A stretch of 25,001 nt of DNA, from the NCBI GenBank assembly GCA_028715665.1, contig JAQURI010000006.1, forward strand, positions 1 to 25,001, in the 5' to 3' direction. The notes below the pieces were generated by a model. It made no database searches. It was given only the letters and a program-made list of their open reading frames with translations, and had not been told where the DNA came from. A program made the translations under genes and the position numbers. Within the stretch, counting starts at the first letter, position 1. Each line of letters begins with the position of its first letter. Shown in pieces: positions 7,672 through 13,927 of this stretch. This stretch comes from Candidatus Ratteibacteria bacterium (GTDB lineage Bacteria; CAIJMQ01).

Positions 7672-8397
7672 TTAAACTTTTATAATGGCTCCGACTCCTA
7701 TATTAACAAAACCACTTCCGAATTTTTCTTTAAAAATTTCAATAGCTTCTTCGCCCGTACAGTGAGTCGGCCCAACCTTCTTAACGCCTAACTCTTTAAT
7801 ATTTTCGGCTATATATTCAACTTCTCTTTCGCTTTTTTCAAGAAGATGAAAGCCGCCGAAAACAAGATAAATTTTATCCTTTGGGAAATGTCTTTTCACT
7901 GTTTCGACAATATCCGTAACCAAAGGATGGGAACATCCCGTAATCACAATTAATCCTTTTTTCGCTTTAACCACTATCGCTTGTTCTGAAATAGGTTCTC
8001 CGGCGTACTCACCTTCGATTTTCCCGGTAGTGTATATTCCGTCGGAAATCTCTATAAACTCATCATTTTCAATAATTTTTGCGCCCAAAGAAGACACTCT
8101 CTTTTTTAATTCCTTGCTAAAATCCGAAAGCAGATATACGTCTATTTTGGGATTCCGTTCTAAAACCGCTTCCAATCCGCCTATATGGTCATAATGGTCG
8201 TGAGAAATAACAAGTTTTTTTATTTTGTCCGCCTGAATTTTCATCTTATCCATGTTAAAAGCAAGAACGTCATTCATTTCTCCCGTGTCAAAAAGCACTT
8301 TGTCCGCAATCAAGCACGAAAAGCCCCAGCATATTTTCAAGTTTTCATCTGCGACATGATTGTCCGCCAATATTTTAATTTTAAGTTCTTTAGCCAT
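7672..8397 (-). CDS. Metallo-beta-lactamase-fold hydrolase (COG1237 type)
   Basis: 241 residues. The metal-binding motif is SHDHYDHIGGLE (about 65-76). Later ligands are seen in TGCSHPL, GGFHLLE and GPTHCTGEEA, which is the arrangement of the dihydropterin/MptA-like MBL group (COG1237). Members with known activity act on phosphorylated pterin ribosides in methanopterin synthesis, but most bacterial ones are uncharacterised. The fold and di-metal site are clear; the substrate is not. The start ATG 8397 overlaps the end of the methyltransferase by 8 bases, which implies coupled translation. Genes of this group often sit beside ferredoxin-ATPases and NifX-like genes, as here, so a redox or metal-centre role is more likely than pterin synthesis. 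Confidence 0.85.
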   Translation of the reverse strand: MAKELKIKILADNHVADENLKICWGFSCLIADKVLFDTGEMNDVLAFNMDKMKIQADKIKKLVISHDHYDHIGGLEAVLERNPKIDVYLLSDFSKELKKRVSSLGAKIIENDEFIEISDGIYTTGKIEGEYAGEPISEQAIVVKAKKGLIVITGCSHPLVTDIVETVKRHFPKDKIYLVFGGFHLLEKSEREVEYIAENIKELGVKKVGPTHCTGEEAIEIFKEKFGSGFVNIGVGAIIKV

Positions 8398-9037
8398 TTG
8401 AAACGTCCCCCTTCATTGCTTTAATTACTACAAACGAACCCTTGCCGTAACCTTTCTTTACCGGTTCGATACTTTCGAGTTCTTTAAAATTACGGAAAAT
8501 AGTCTGAACAAACGCAAAAATTTTAAAATCCGCTCTTTTCAAATAAAAAACAACTTCATCCGTCGAATAAAAATCGGCCAATTCGTAAAACACGCTTTTT
8601 GTTTTGTTCTTTAAATAAAACTTTCCCAAAGAGCTGTTTTTATCCACAAAACCGATTATTAAAGAACCGTCGGGCTTCAATATTCTGTATGCTTCTTTAA
8701 AAGCAATTTCTATGTCATCCAAAAAGCAAATTGTTGTAACCATTAACGCAAAATCGAACTGTTCATCGTCAAAAGGGAGTTTTTCGGCAACTGCGTCTAT
8801 AACTTTAATTCCTTTTTTTTCTGCTATTTTTCTCATCTTTGGCGATGGTTCGACTCCCAACTTAATGCCTAAAAGTTCGGCAAATCTGCCGCTGCCCACT
8901 CCGATTTCAATACCTTCTCCGTCTTTGGGCATTATTTTTTTTACAGCCAAAAGTTCGGACTGGTAAGCAAATTTATTATTTTCAAACCAATTTTCATATC
9001 TTTGAGAATATTTTTCAAAAGGCTCAATTTTAGGCAT
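8390..9037 (-). CDS. Class I SAM-dependent methyltransferase
   Basis: 215 residues of the Methyltransf_11 type. Motif I is GIEIGVGSGRFAELLG (about 41-56) and the acidic residue of motif II follows in LGVEPSP. The post-I region AEKLPFDDEQFDFALMVTTICFL, given here only as landmarks PFDDEQFDFA and TTICFLDD, and ILKPDGSLIIGFVDK complete the fold. The substrate is unknown. The gene is 3 bases after mrp and overlaps the MBL gene by 8 bases, so it is produced together with Fe-S proteins. It is not close in sequence to the second methyltransferase of the operon at 10326-10940. A small-molecule or metalloid substrate is possible but nothing in the sequence decides it. Confidence 0.85.
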   Translation of the reverse strand: MPKIEPFEKYSQRYENWFENNKFAYQSELLAVKKIMPKDGEGIEIGVGSGRFAELLGIKLGVEPSPKMRKIAEKKGIKVIDAVAEKLPFDDEQFDFALMVTTICFLDDIEIAFKEAYRILKPDGSLIIGFVDKNSSLGKFYLKNKTKSVFYELADFYSTDEVVFYLKRADFKIFAFVQTIFRNFKELESIEPVKKGYGKGSFVVIKAMKGDVSNG

Positions 9038-9040
9038 AAA

Positions 9041-9868
9041 CTATTTTTTTATTTGAATAATCTCAATAATTTTAGTTACTATTCCTTCAAATCTTTTTCT
9101 ACTTTCAATTTTTGAATCTAAATTCATAAACGGCTTGCCTTCATCGGAAGCTTTAACTATATCCGATTCGAGCGGTATACTTCCTAAAAAAGTAATATTT
9201 AATTCATCCGCAATTCTTTTTCCTCCGCCGGTTTTAAAAATATCCGTTTCTTTCCCGCAATAAGGACAAATAAAACCGCTCATATTTTCAACAATACCTA
9301 TAAGAGGCACATTTAACTCTCTAATAAAACTTATACTTTTTTTCACATCTAAAAGGGATACTTCTTGAGGAGTAGTCACTATGACCGCGCCCGTTATATC
9401 TTTTATTAATTGGCACACTGACAACGGTTCATCTCCCGTTCCGGGGGGAGCGTCAATGATAAGATAATCAAGTTCTCCCCAATTTACATCGGATAGAAAT
9501 TGCCTTATGGCTGTCATCTTAATAGGACCCCGCCAGATAACAGGGGAATCGGAGGAACTCAACAGAAAAGCAATACTAATTACTTTCAAATTATTTCCTG
9601 TAGACACCGGTTCAATTGTTTTTCCCGAACTCGTAAGATATGTTCCTCCAAGCCCCAGCATTTTAGGAACATTTGGACCATGTATATCCACATCTAAAAT
9701 GCCGACTTTCATACCCCTTTGGGAAAGCACCCATGCAAGATTAACCGCAACTGTCGATTTGCCGACACCGCCTTTGCCCGAAAGAACAAGAAGTTTATTT
9801 TTTATTTTCTTCATTCTTTCGTCGGCTCTTTTTTGCTGCTGCTCTATTATTTTTTGTTTATCTTCCAT
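9041..9868 (-). CDS. mrp: Mrp/NBP35/ApbC-type Fe-S carrier ATPase
   Basis: 275 residues. A charged N-terminal helix (1-25) precedes Walker A GKGGVGKST (31-39), DVDIHGPNVP (59-68) and IIDAPPGTGDEP (138-149). The CPYC pair (Cys201, Cys204) is the motif by which Mrp/NBP35 dimers bridge a labile [4Fe-4S] cluster. Known members bind and transfer clusters to apoproteins in the cytoplasm. It lacks the N-terminal MIP18-like domain of E. coli Mrp and the N-terminal ferredoxin-like cysteines of eukaryotic NBP35. The ribosome site is CGGAG before ATG 9868. It lies 18 bases after the OsmC gene and 3 before a methyltransferase. This is the best understood Fe-S factor in the cluster. Confidence 0.92.
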   Translation of the reverse strand: MEDKQKIIEQQQKRADERMKKIKNKLLVLSGKGGVGKSTVAVNLAWVLSQRGMKVGILDVDIHGPNVPKMLGLGGTYLTSSGKTIEPVSTGNNLKVISIAFLLSSSDSPVIWRGPIKMTAIRQFLSDVNWGELDYLIIDAPPGTGDEPLSVCQLIKDITGAVIVTTPQEVSLLDVKKSISFIRELNVPLIGIVENMSGFICPYCGKETDIFKTGGGKRIADELNITFLGSIPLESDIVKASDEGKPFMNLDSKIESRKRFEGIVTKIIEIIQIKK

Positions 9869-9886
9869 ATTTAAAACTCCGTGCAG

Positions 9887-10324
9887 TTAATCTGCTTTTA
9901 CTTCAATTTTGGGTAAAACGATAATTTTTGATTTTACCGAAGAAGAAATCAAACAGTATTCTTCGCTTTTTTCTATTGCTTGCTTTGCTTTTTCTTTATC
10001 GGTCCCGTTTTTAATTTCTATAACTGGCCGAACAGTTACAGAGGGAAACAATAATTTGCCGTCTTCGAAAGTTACTTCTCCTTCTATTTCGCTTTTATAG
10101 GAAAGGAAAACAAGAGAAAGTTTTTCGGCGAAATATATAAAAGTGGTCATAATACAGGAGTTGATAGAACAAAGAAATAGTTCCTCCGGAGACCAATGGC
10201 CACCATGCCCTTTAAACTCTGGAGGAGTAGAAATTTCGATCTGGGGTTTATTGGGACAAGACAGTCTTCCTCTTTTATCTTCTGCCCAGATTAAAGTTGT
10301 TTTAAAAATAAATTTTTTATCCAT
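9887..10324 (-). CDS. OsmC/Ohr-family protein
   Basis: 145 residues from ATG 10324. The OsmC fold is marked by GHGGHWSPEELFLCSINSCI, with the conserved cysteine in the long helix, and by a second cysteine in EEYCLISSSV. These fit the thiol pair that reduces organic hydroperoxides in OsmC/Ohr. A second cysteine sits close by in FLCSINSC, which is less usual. A start six codons earlier (10342) would overlap the upstream methyltransferase; 10324 follows that stop by one base. The role inferred is protection of iron and Fe-S proteins from peroxides or reactive sulfur species. Substrate is unproven. Confidence 0.85.
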   Translation of the reverse strand: MDKKFIFKTTLIWAEDKRGRLSCPNKPQIEISTPPEFKGHGGHWSPEELFLCSINSCIMTTFIYFAEKLSLVFLSYKSEIEGEVTFEDGKLLFPSVTVRPVIEIKNGTDKEKAKQAIEKSEEYCLISSSVKSKIIVLPKIEVKAD

Positions 10325-10325
10325 T

Positions 10326-10940
10326 TTAAATATATAAATCAAAAAATGCGACTACAATATCTTCTAATTTGCTTTTATATTTCTGAACCTTAAATCCCTT
10401 GTTTTCCAAATAATCGCTGATTTCATCCAAAGTAACTTTTCCTGCTTCGTGTTTTCTCCCTTCACTGGCATGAATCTTATCTATCATCTTGAAACCTTCT
10501 TCACTGAAATCGCTTAAAACAATTTTCCCTTTTGGTTTAACAACTCTTATAAATTCATCTATTGCTTTAAAAGGTTTAGCAAAATGGTGTATTGCATTTA
10601 TTGCAAAGACAACATCAAAACTCTTATCTTTAAAACTTAAATTTTCAGCATCTTCTATTTTGAAATCAACCTGTTTCAATAAACCGAAATATTCTATATT
10701 AAGCCGCGCAAACTCCTGCTCTTCGGCTGACAAGTCAACACTCGTAAAGCTGTATCCTCTTTTGGCAAGTTCAATGGCAAAATATCCCTTGCCAGTTCCA
10801 ACTTCCAATATATTGCCATCAATAGGGCATACTTTATCTAAGATGAACTTTCTCTCTTCTTCAACGTTATAGCCAAAACTTTTATTAAAATTTACCCTTT
10901 CTAAATACCTTTTATGATTTAGCAATACTTTCTCTTCCAT
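10326..10940 (-). CDS. Class I SAM-dependent methyltransferase
   Basis: 204 residues. Motif I is ILEVGTGKGYFAIELA (about 44-59), motif II is FTSVDLS, and FDVVFAINAIHHF with VVKPKGKIVLSDFSEEG completes the core. The form resembles small Methyltransf_11/25 enzymes of anaerobes often found beside metal-related genes, but the substrate cannot be told. The C-terminus runs directly into the OsmC gene (1-base gap). Upstream, 40 bases separate it from the arginine decarboxylase remnant, and no clear ribosome site is seen before ATG 10940. Confidence 0.83.
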   Translation of the reverse strand: MEEKVLLNHKRYLERVNFNKSFGYNVEEERKFILDKVCPIDGNILEVGTGKGYFAIELAKRGYSFTSVDLSAEEQEFARLNIEYFGLLKQVDFKIEDAENLSFKDKSFDVVFAINAIHHFAKPFKAIDEFIRVVKPKGKIVLSDFSEEGFKMIDKIHASEGRKHEAGKVTLDEISDYLENKGFKVQKYKSKLEDIVVAFFDLYI

Positions 10941-10980
10941 GTTTTTTCTTTGAAATTTAAATGATAGATCTTTAAGTAAT

Positions 10981-11364
10981 TCAACCCGGTATGAAAACGG
11001 CCGCCGAAATTACCGTAGTCCAAAGTCCGTCTTTGTTGCCTTCGTCAGATTGGCAAATATGTGTTGTTTTAAATATGTGCCCGCTTGCCTTATAGGTCTG
11101 TTCTCTCTCTTCCCAAGCTTGGTCCGGGTCAAAAGGAATACCGAGAGTCGTGGCTAACATCGTAGCCGCTAAATCTTCGGCGTATTCGCCGGATTTTTGA
11201 GCTATCGTTCCGAATGCGTGATGTTCGGACAGATATCCGTAACTTTCGTTGCCTTTTGGTATGGCAACTCCGATTGCAGCAGAAACTAATCGATTAGGTT
11301 CATTCGTTTCATTTTTAGCCATAACACAGTAGGTTATTTGTCCTGGCTTTAAAAATGATAAACC
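10981..11364 (-). pseudogene. Truncated pyruvoyl-dependent arginine decarboxylase (C-terminal part only)
   Basis: The open frame holds 127 codons; 113 follow the first ATG (11322). GLSFLKPGQITYCVMAKN (11364-11311) and on through NEPNRLVSAAIGVAIP, YGYLSEHHAFG and GLWTTVISAAVF look like the C-terminal two thirds of pyruvoyl-dependent arginine decarboxylases, which make agmatine. The N-terminal beta chain and the Ser-Ser self-cleavage site that makes the pyruvoyl group are missing. The homology extends upstream of ATG 11322 to residue 11364, right up to tandem TAA TAA codons ending the gene before. The enzyme should therefore be inactive unless the missing part is encoded elsewhere. The break is clean and in frame with the upstream gene, which suggests a deletion or recombination joint. 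The family call is from memory of conserved blocks, not from a search. Confidence 0.75.
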
Positions 11365-11367
11365 TTA

Positions 11368-11613
11368 TTATCCCCTTACCATTTTATTCCCGCATTTCGG
11401 ACAATTTATAGAATAACAAGATATACCTCGTTGGTGAGATACTTTGGCTCCGCAACTTGGACAGACGCAATCTCCTACGGGACCTGCTCCCGGGCGGTTA
11501 CCTCCCCCCATGCCTCTACCACCACCGCCGCCACTAAGACCCCGGCGGCCAGGCATACCTCTCCCTGTTCCTGGGCCTTGACCTCTTGGGCCTGTTCCAT
11601 CTCCACCTGGCAT
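11368..11613 (-). CDS. Glycine-rich protein with C-terminal zinc ribbon (DUF5320-like N-terminus)
   Basis: 81 residues. The N-terminus MPGGDGTGPRGQGP matches the start of DUF5320-type glycine/methionine-rich small proteins. Residues 20-47 are mostly Gly and Arg and look disordered. The C-terminal part has CVCPSC (49-54), Cys66 and CPKC (71-74), a rubredoxin-like zinc ribbon or a metal site. AAAGGAGG stands 8 bases before ATG 11613, an excellent ribosome site. It ends in tandem stops directly followed by the arginine decarboxylase remnant in the same frame. It is related in its first 15 residues to both halves of the protein at 12738-13220. Such proteins occur beside NifX-like and Mrp genes in anaerobes; function is unknown, with metal binding a reasonable guess. 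Confidence 0.75.
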   Translation of the reverse strand: MPGGDGTGPRGQGPGTGRGMPGRRGLSGGGGGRGMGGGNRPGAGPVGDCVCPSCGAKVSHQRGISCYSINCPKCGNKMVRG

Positions 11614-11632
11614 AATTATCTGCCTCCTTTCT

Positions 11633-11698
11633 TCAGAAATCAGAATTCAGAAGTCGGATTTTTCCTGTCCCTCTGTCATCTGTTATCTGTCCTCTGTC
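11633..11698. repeat. Two blocks of heptamer repeats filling an intergenic gap
   Basis: Read on the plus strand, TCAGAAN occurs three times in a row (11633-11653). TCTGTNN then occurs four times (11672-11698, the last cut short), with a near-unit CCTGTCC before it. The block ends exactly at the stop codon of the next gene. It is a degenerate 7-bp-period satellite of unknown role, and not CRISPR. Confidence 0.65.
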
Positions 11699-12067
11699 TT
11701 ATTTTCGCACGCCAAACTTCGAACCTACGCTCGGATTCTGCGTCGGTTTAAACTCTCCTTTCTTATATTTTTCTATCGTGCCTTTGACAACACCCGATAC
11801 GCCCGTAATTACTCCTATACCCGCCGCCTGCAGAGTCTGGAACGCATTGGGTCCCACATTACCCGTTAAAACTGCTTTTACATTCTTTTCGGCCATAAGT
11901 TGCCCCGATTGAATACCCGCTCCGCCTGTTAGAGTCTCATTCGTATTTTCTATCGCTTCGAATTCCAAAGTATCCGTGTCCACGATAATAAAATACTTAC
12001 ACCTTCCGAAACGCGGGTCAATCGGCGAATCTAAATTATTGCCTTGGGAAGTTATACATATCTTCAT
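11699..12067 (-). CDS. NifX/NifB-C-like dinitrogenase iron-molybdenum cofactor family protein (first)
   Basis: 122 residues, the usual size for stand-alone COG1433 proteins. It begins MKICITSQGNNLDSPIDPRFGRC, of which DPRFGRCKYF is the family signature, then runs through GAGIQSGQLMAEKNVKAVLTGNVGPNA and ends in a basic tail. The fold is an RNase-H-like domain which in NifX/NafY binds cofactor precursors. No nif genes are in view, so a nitrogenase role is not supported; holding iron or Fe-S species is inferred from context. GGGGGGTGA precedes ATG 12067. It is separated from the second copy by an inserted 124-bp inverted-repeat element. Confidence 0.88.
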   Translation of the reverse strand: MKICITSQGNNLDSPIDPRFGRCKYFIIVDTDTLEFEAIENTNETLTGGAGIQSGQLMAEKNVKAVLTGNVGPNAFQTLQAAGIGVITGVSGVVKGTIEKYKKGEFKPTQNPSVGSKFGVRK

Positions 12068-12112
12068 GAAATCACCCCCCTTTTCTATTCAAGAATCAAA
12101 ATTGACAGTAAA

Positions 12113-12236
12113 GCTGTCATTGCGAGCCCAAAGAGCGTGGCAATCCGACCTGAAAGGTCGTTGCGAGGCATAACCGAAGCAATCCCAATAGATTGCTTCG
12201 TCGCTCATCTCGTTCGCTCCTCGCAATGACACAGCT
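12113..12236. mobile_element. MITE-like inverted-repeat element with TCATTGCGAG ends
   Basis: The outer arms are AGCTGTCATTGCGAG (12112-12126) and CTCGCAATGACACAGCT (12220-12236), complementary apart from two extra bases. Inside are the CAATC/GATTG pair (12141-12145 and 12191-12195) and a small hairpin CGACCT-GAA-AGGTCG. No coding frame is carried. Repeats with TCATTGCGAG ends are known to be scattered through many bacterial genomes. This copy lies between the two NifX-like genes. Confidence 0.75.
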
Positions 12237-12258
12237 GTTGTATTTGACTATTTGATAT

Positions 12259-12645
12259 TTAATCTTTATTAGGATGGTCGCATTCGGTTTTATCCAAACC
12301 GTAACCCTTTCCTGCGCCCGGTTTGCATAAACTCTCGCTACCTTCCAAAATCCCTTTTTGAAGTTTTTCTATCACTTCATTTATTTTTCCGCTTATACCG
12401 ACAATCGGCTGAATTCTAAATTCGTTAAAAAAATCCGATGCTCTAGCCCCCATACCACCGGCAACAATACAATTAACACCTCTTTGATGCAAAAATTGCG
12501 GTATAAACCCGGGTTCATGGCCGGGATTATCCACTTCAACTCTTTTTGTTATTTTTCCATCCACAATATCAACAAGGGTAAAAGTCGGACATCTGCCAAA
12601 ATGAGCAGATACAAAATCTCCGTCTGTGGATATAGCTACTCGCAT
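12259..12645 (-). CDS. NifX/NifB-C-like dinitrogenase iron-molybdenum cofactor family protein (second)
   Basis: 128 residues. The start MRVAISTDGDFVSAHFGRCPTF carries the family HFGRC motif. It continues with IPQFLHQRGVNCIVAGGMGARA and ends in a cysteine/histidine tail (TECDHPNKD) not present in the first copy, a possible extra metal site. It is a divergent paralogue of 11699-12067. The ribosome site AGGGAGG stands before ATG 12645. A 12-bp hairpin separates it from the glycine-rich gene upstream. Holding or sensing of iron or Fe-S species is inferred. Confidence 0.88.
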   Translation of the reverse strand: MRVAISTDGDFVSAHFGRCPTFTLVDIVDGKITKRVEVDNPGHEPGFIPQFLHQRGVNCIVAGGMGARASDFFNEFRIQPIVGISGKINEVIEKLQKGILEGSESLCKPGAGKGYGLDKTECDHPNKD

Positions 12646-12684
12646 TAAAACCTCCCTTTTTCGATATGTTCTATACGCCCAAAG

Positions 12685-12718
12685 GGAGTAAGTAAGTGAG
12701 CTCTGTCTTACTTACTCC
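12685..12718 (-). terminator. 12-bp perfect hairpin between two metal genes
   Basis: GGAGTAAGTAAG (12685-12696) pairs perfectly with CTTACTTACTCC (12707-12718) around a 10-base loop. It sits 19 bases after the glycine-rich gene and 40 before the next start. No long U-run follows on the minus strand, so it may be an mRNA stabiliser, a processing site or a partial terminator. Confidence 0.5.
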
Positions 12719-12737
12719 AATGCCAGCTTGAGCGTTT

Positions 12738-13220
12738 TTATTTATCCTTCTTTGCCGCAGATGCAAGTTCGCTGATACGTTCGTTTATTGCCTTCAGTTC
12801 TTCCTGCATTGCTTTGGCTTGGTCTTTGAGCATATCTGTTTCCTGTTTGGGGCTTAATTCAGCTCCATAAGGAACAGGATAATAAGGAGCAGCACCATAA
12901 GCATAAGGATATGCAGCTCCATATCCAAAACCTCGGCCCCAACCACGTCCTCTACCAAAACCACGCCCTCTTCCAAAACCTAAACCTCTGCCTGGAATTG
13001 GGTTCATATATCCTGGTACAGGATAGCCAGCGCAATAACCTGCAGCACGACCTGTCATTGATCCCATACCTGCAGGACCTGTTCCGTCTCCTCTGGGCAT
13101 ATTAAACACCTCCTTTTTTATTTTAGAGCCTTTCGGCTCCACTTTTTCAACACAATATCCCAACCCTTTACCCGTAAACGGTCCTTGTCCTTTTGGACCG
13201 GTCCCATTAAAACCTGGCAT
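12738..13220 (-). CDS. Glycine/methionine-rich DUF5320-like protein, tandem fusion
   Basis: 160 residues in two related parts. Residues 1-31 (MPGFNGTGPKGQGP onward, ending LGYCVE) and residues 41-70 (MPRGDGTGPAGMGS onward, ending AGYCAG) repeat the same start motif. Then come a GFGRGRG-rich stretch (79-100), a Tyr/Ala/Pro segment and a C-terminal coiled coil (about 128-160). The linker SKIKKEVFN is encoded by DNA containing a perfect AAGGAGGTG at the right distance before the second Met (ATG 13100), so two formerly separate genes seem to have fused and the shorter protein (120 residues) may still be made. A Fur-like box lies on its promoter, which implies iron control. The function of the family is unknown; single Cys residues in each repeat and its metal-gene company suggest metal binding. 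Confidence 0.8.
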   Translation of the reverse strand: MPGFNGTGPKGQGPFTGKGLGYCVEKVEPKGSKIKKEVFNMPRGDGTGPAGMGSMTGRAAGYCAGYPVPGYMNPIPGRGLGFGRGRGFGRGRGWGRGFGYGAAYPYAYGAAPYYPVPYGAELSPKQETDMLKDQAKAMQEELKAINERISELASAAKKDK

Positions 13221-13241
13221 AATTTTTCATCTCCCTCTATC

Positions 13242-13267
13242 GTTAATGAAAACCATTCCCATTATTA
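13242..13267 (-). promoter_or_regulatory. Fur-like box next to a -10 (glycine-rich gene)
   Basis: GTTAATGAAAACCATTCCC (13242-13260, plus strand) matches 13 of 19 positions of the classical Fur box. It directly follows a TAATAA -10-like hexamer (13262-13267) in the minus-strand direction. The same layout is seen at the fur promoter, where 16 of 21 bases over the -10 end and box are shared. Confidence 0.5.
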
Positions 13268-13287
13268 GTAAAAAAAATATAATGCAC

Positions 13288-13758
13288 CTATCTTTTTACA
13301 CTGCATTTATTACATAAACCATAAAACTGAATGAGATGATTTATGATTTTAAAATTGTATTTCTTAGCCAGACCTTTTTCTGTTTGCCTCAAAAGTTCAA
13401 CTTCTTCATCTATAAAATCCGTATAATCAATAACACGGTTGCAACCGGTGCAAATTAAATGATGGTGATGTGTTCCTTTCGGCCCTTTTGTGAGTTCATA
13501 TCTAGCTCTGCCATCGCCAAAATCAAACTTATAAATAAGCCCTAAATTGGCTAAGATATCTAATGTTCTATAGATAGTTGTTAATCCTATATTAGGATAT
13601 TGGGCATGTGCCTTTATGTAGATATCTTCAGCGCTTAAGTGTGTATCGGCTTTAGCTAGAATATCTAAAATTACCTCACGGCCCAAAGTTATTCTATAAC
13701 CGCAACCCCTGAATTTTCCATGCCACCATGGTTGTCCTAATCCATGTTTTGCTCGCAT
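13288..13758 (-). CDS. fur: Ferric uptake regulator (Fur family)
   Basis: 156 residues. A winged-helix DNA-binding region (about 20-90) contains GLTTIYRTLDILANLGLI, the recognition helix typical of Fur. A His-run HHHH (97-100) and the structural zinc pairs C103-x2-C106 and C149-x2-C152 follow. The N-terminal WWHGKFRGCGYR is an unusual aromatic extension. It could be Fur, PerR or Zur; the classical Fur-type box at its own promoter and the feoAB genes downstream favour iron. AAGGAGAG precedes ATG 13758. As a cytoplasmic repressor it probably controls itself and the iron operon that starts here. Confidence 0.9.
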   Translation of the reverse strand: MRAKHGLGQPWWHGKFRGCGYRITLGREVILDILAKADTHLSAEDIYIKAHAQYPNIGLTTIYRTLDILANLGLIYKFDFGDGRARYELTKGPKGTHHHHLICTGCNRVIDYTDFIDEEVELLRQTEKGLAKKYNFKIINHLIQFYGLCNKCSVKR

Positions 13759-13772
13759 AAGCTCTCCTTATT

Positions 13773-13819
13773 GAAAATGATTTTCATTACCATTATAGAG
13801 CATTATAAAGAATAGTCAA
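13773..13819 (-). promoter_or_regulatory. fur promoter with Fur box (autoregulation)
   Basis: On the minus strand TTGACT (13819-13814), a 16-base spacer and TATAAT (13797-13792) form a strong sigma70 promoter. Directly downstream is GGTAATGAAAATCATTTTC (13791-13773), matching 16 of 19 positions of the Fur box and including the perfect 7-1-7 palindrome TGAAAAT-G-ATTTTCA (13772-13786). Bound Fur would cover the start site. Confidence 0.85.
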
Positions 13820-13902
13820 GCGGTAATTTGAGGCAAAACGGAGAATTTTTTTAATATATAAAAGGGGTGAAGTTGAATGTTACTTGATTAACCTGAGGTT
13901 TG

Positions 13903-13927
13903 CCCTTGAACCAAGTTGAGTTCAGGG
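13903..13927 (-). terminator. Hairpin over the larC stop codon
   Basis: CCCTTGAAC (13903-13911) pairs with GTTCAGGG (13920-13927) with one bulged base. The larC stop (13922-13924) is in the arm, as in the hairpin at 1118-1148. No U-run follows, so termination is uncertain. Confidence 0.35.

Noticed and set aside
11699..12645. Nitrogen fixation genes
   Set aside because: Only stand-alone NifX/NifB-C-like proteins are present, with no nifHDK, nifE, nifN or full nifB.
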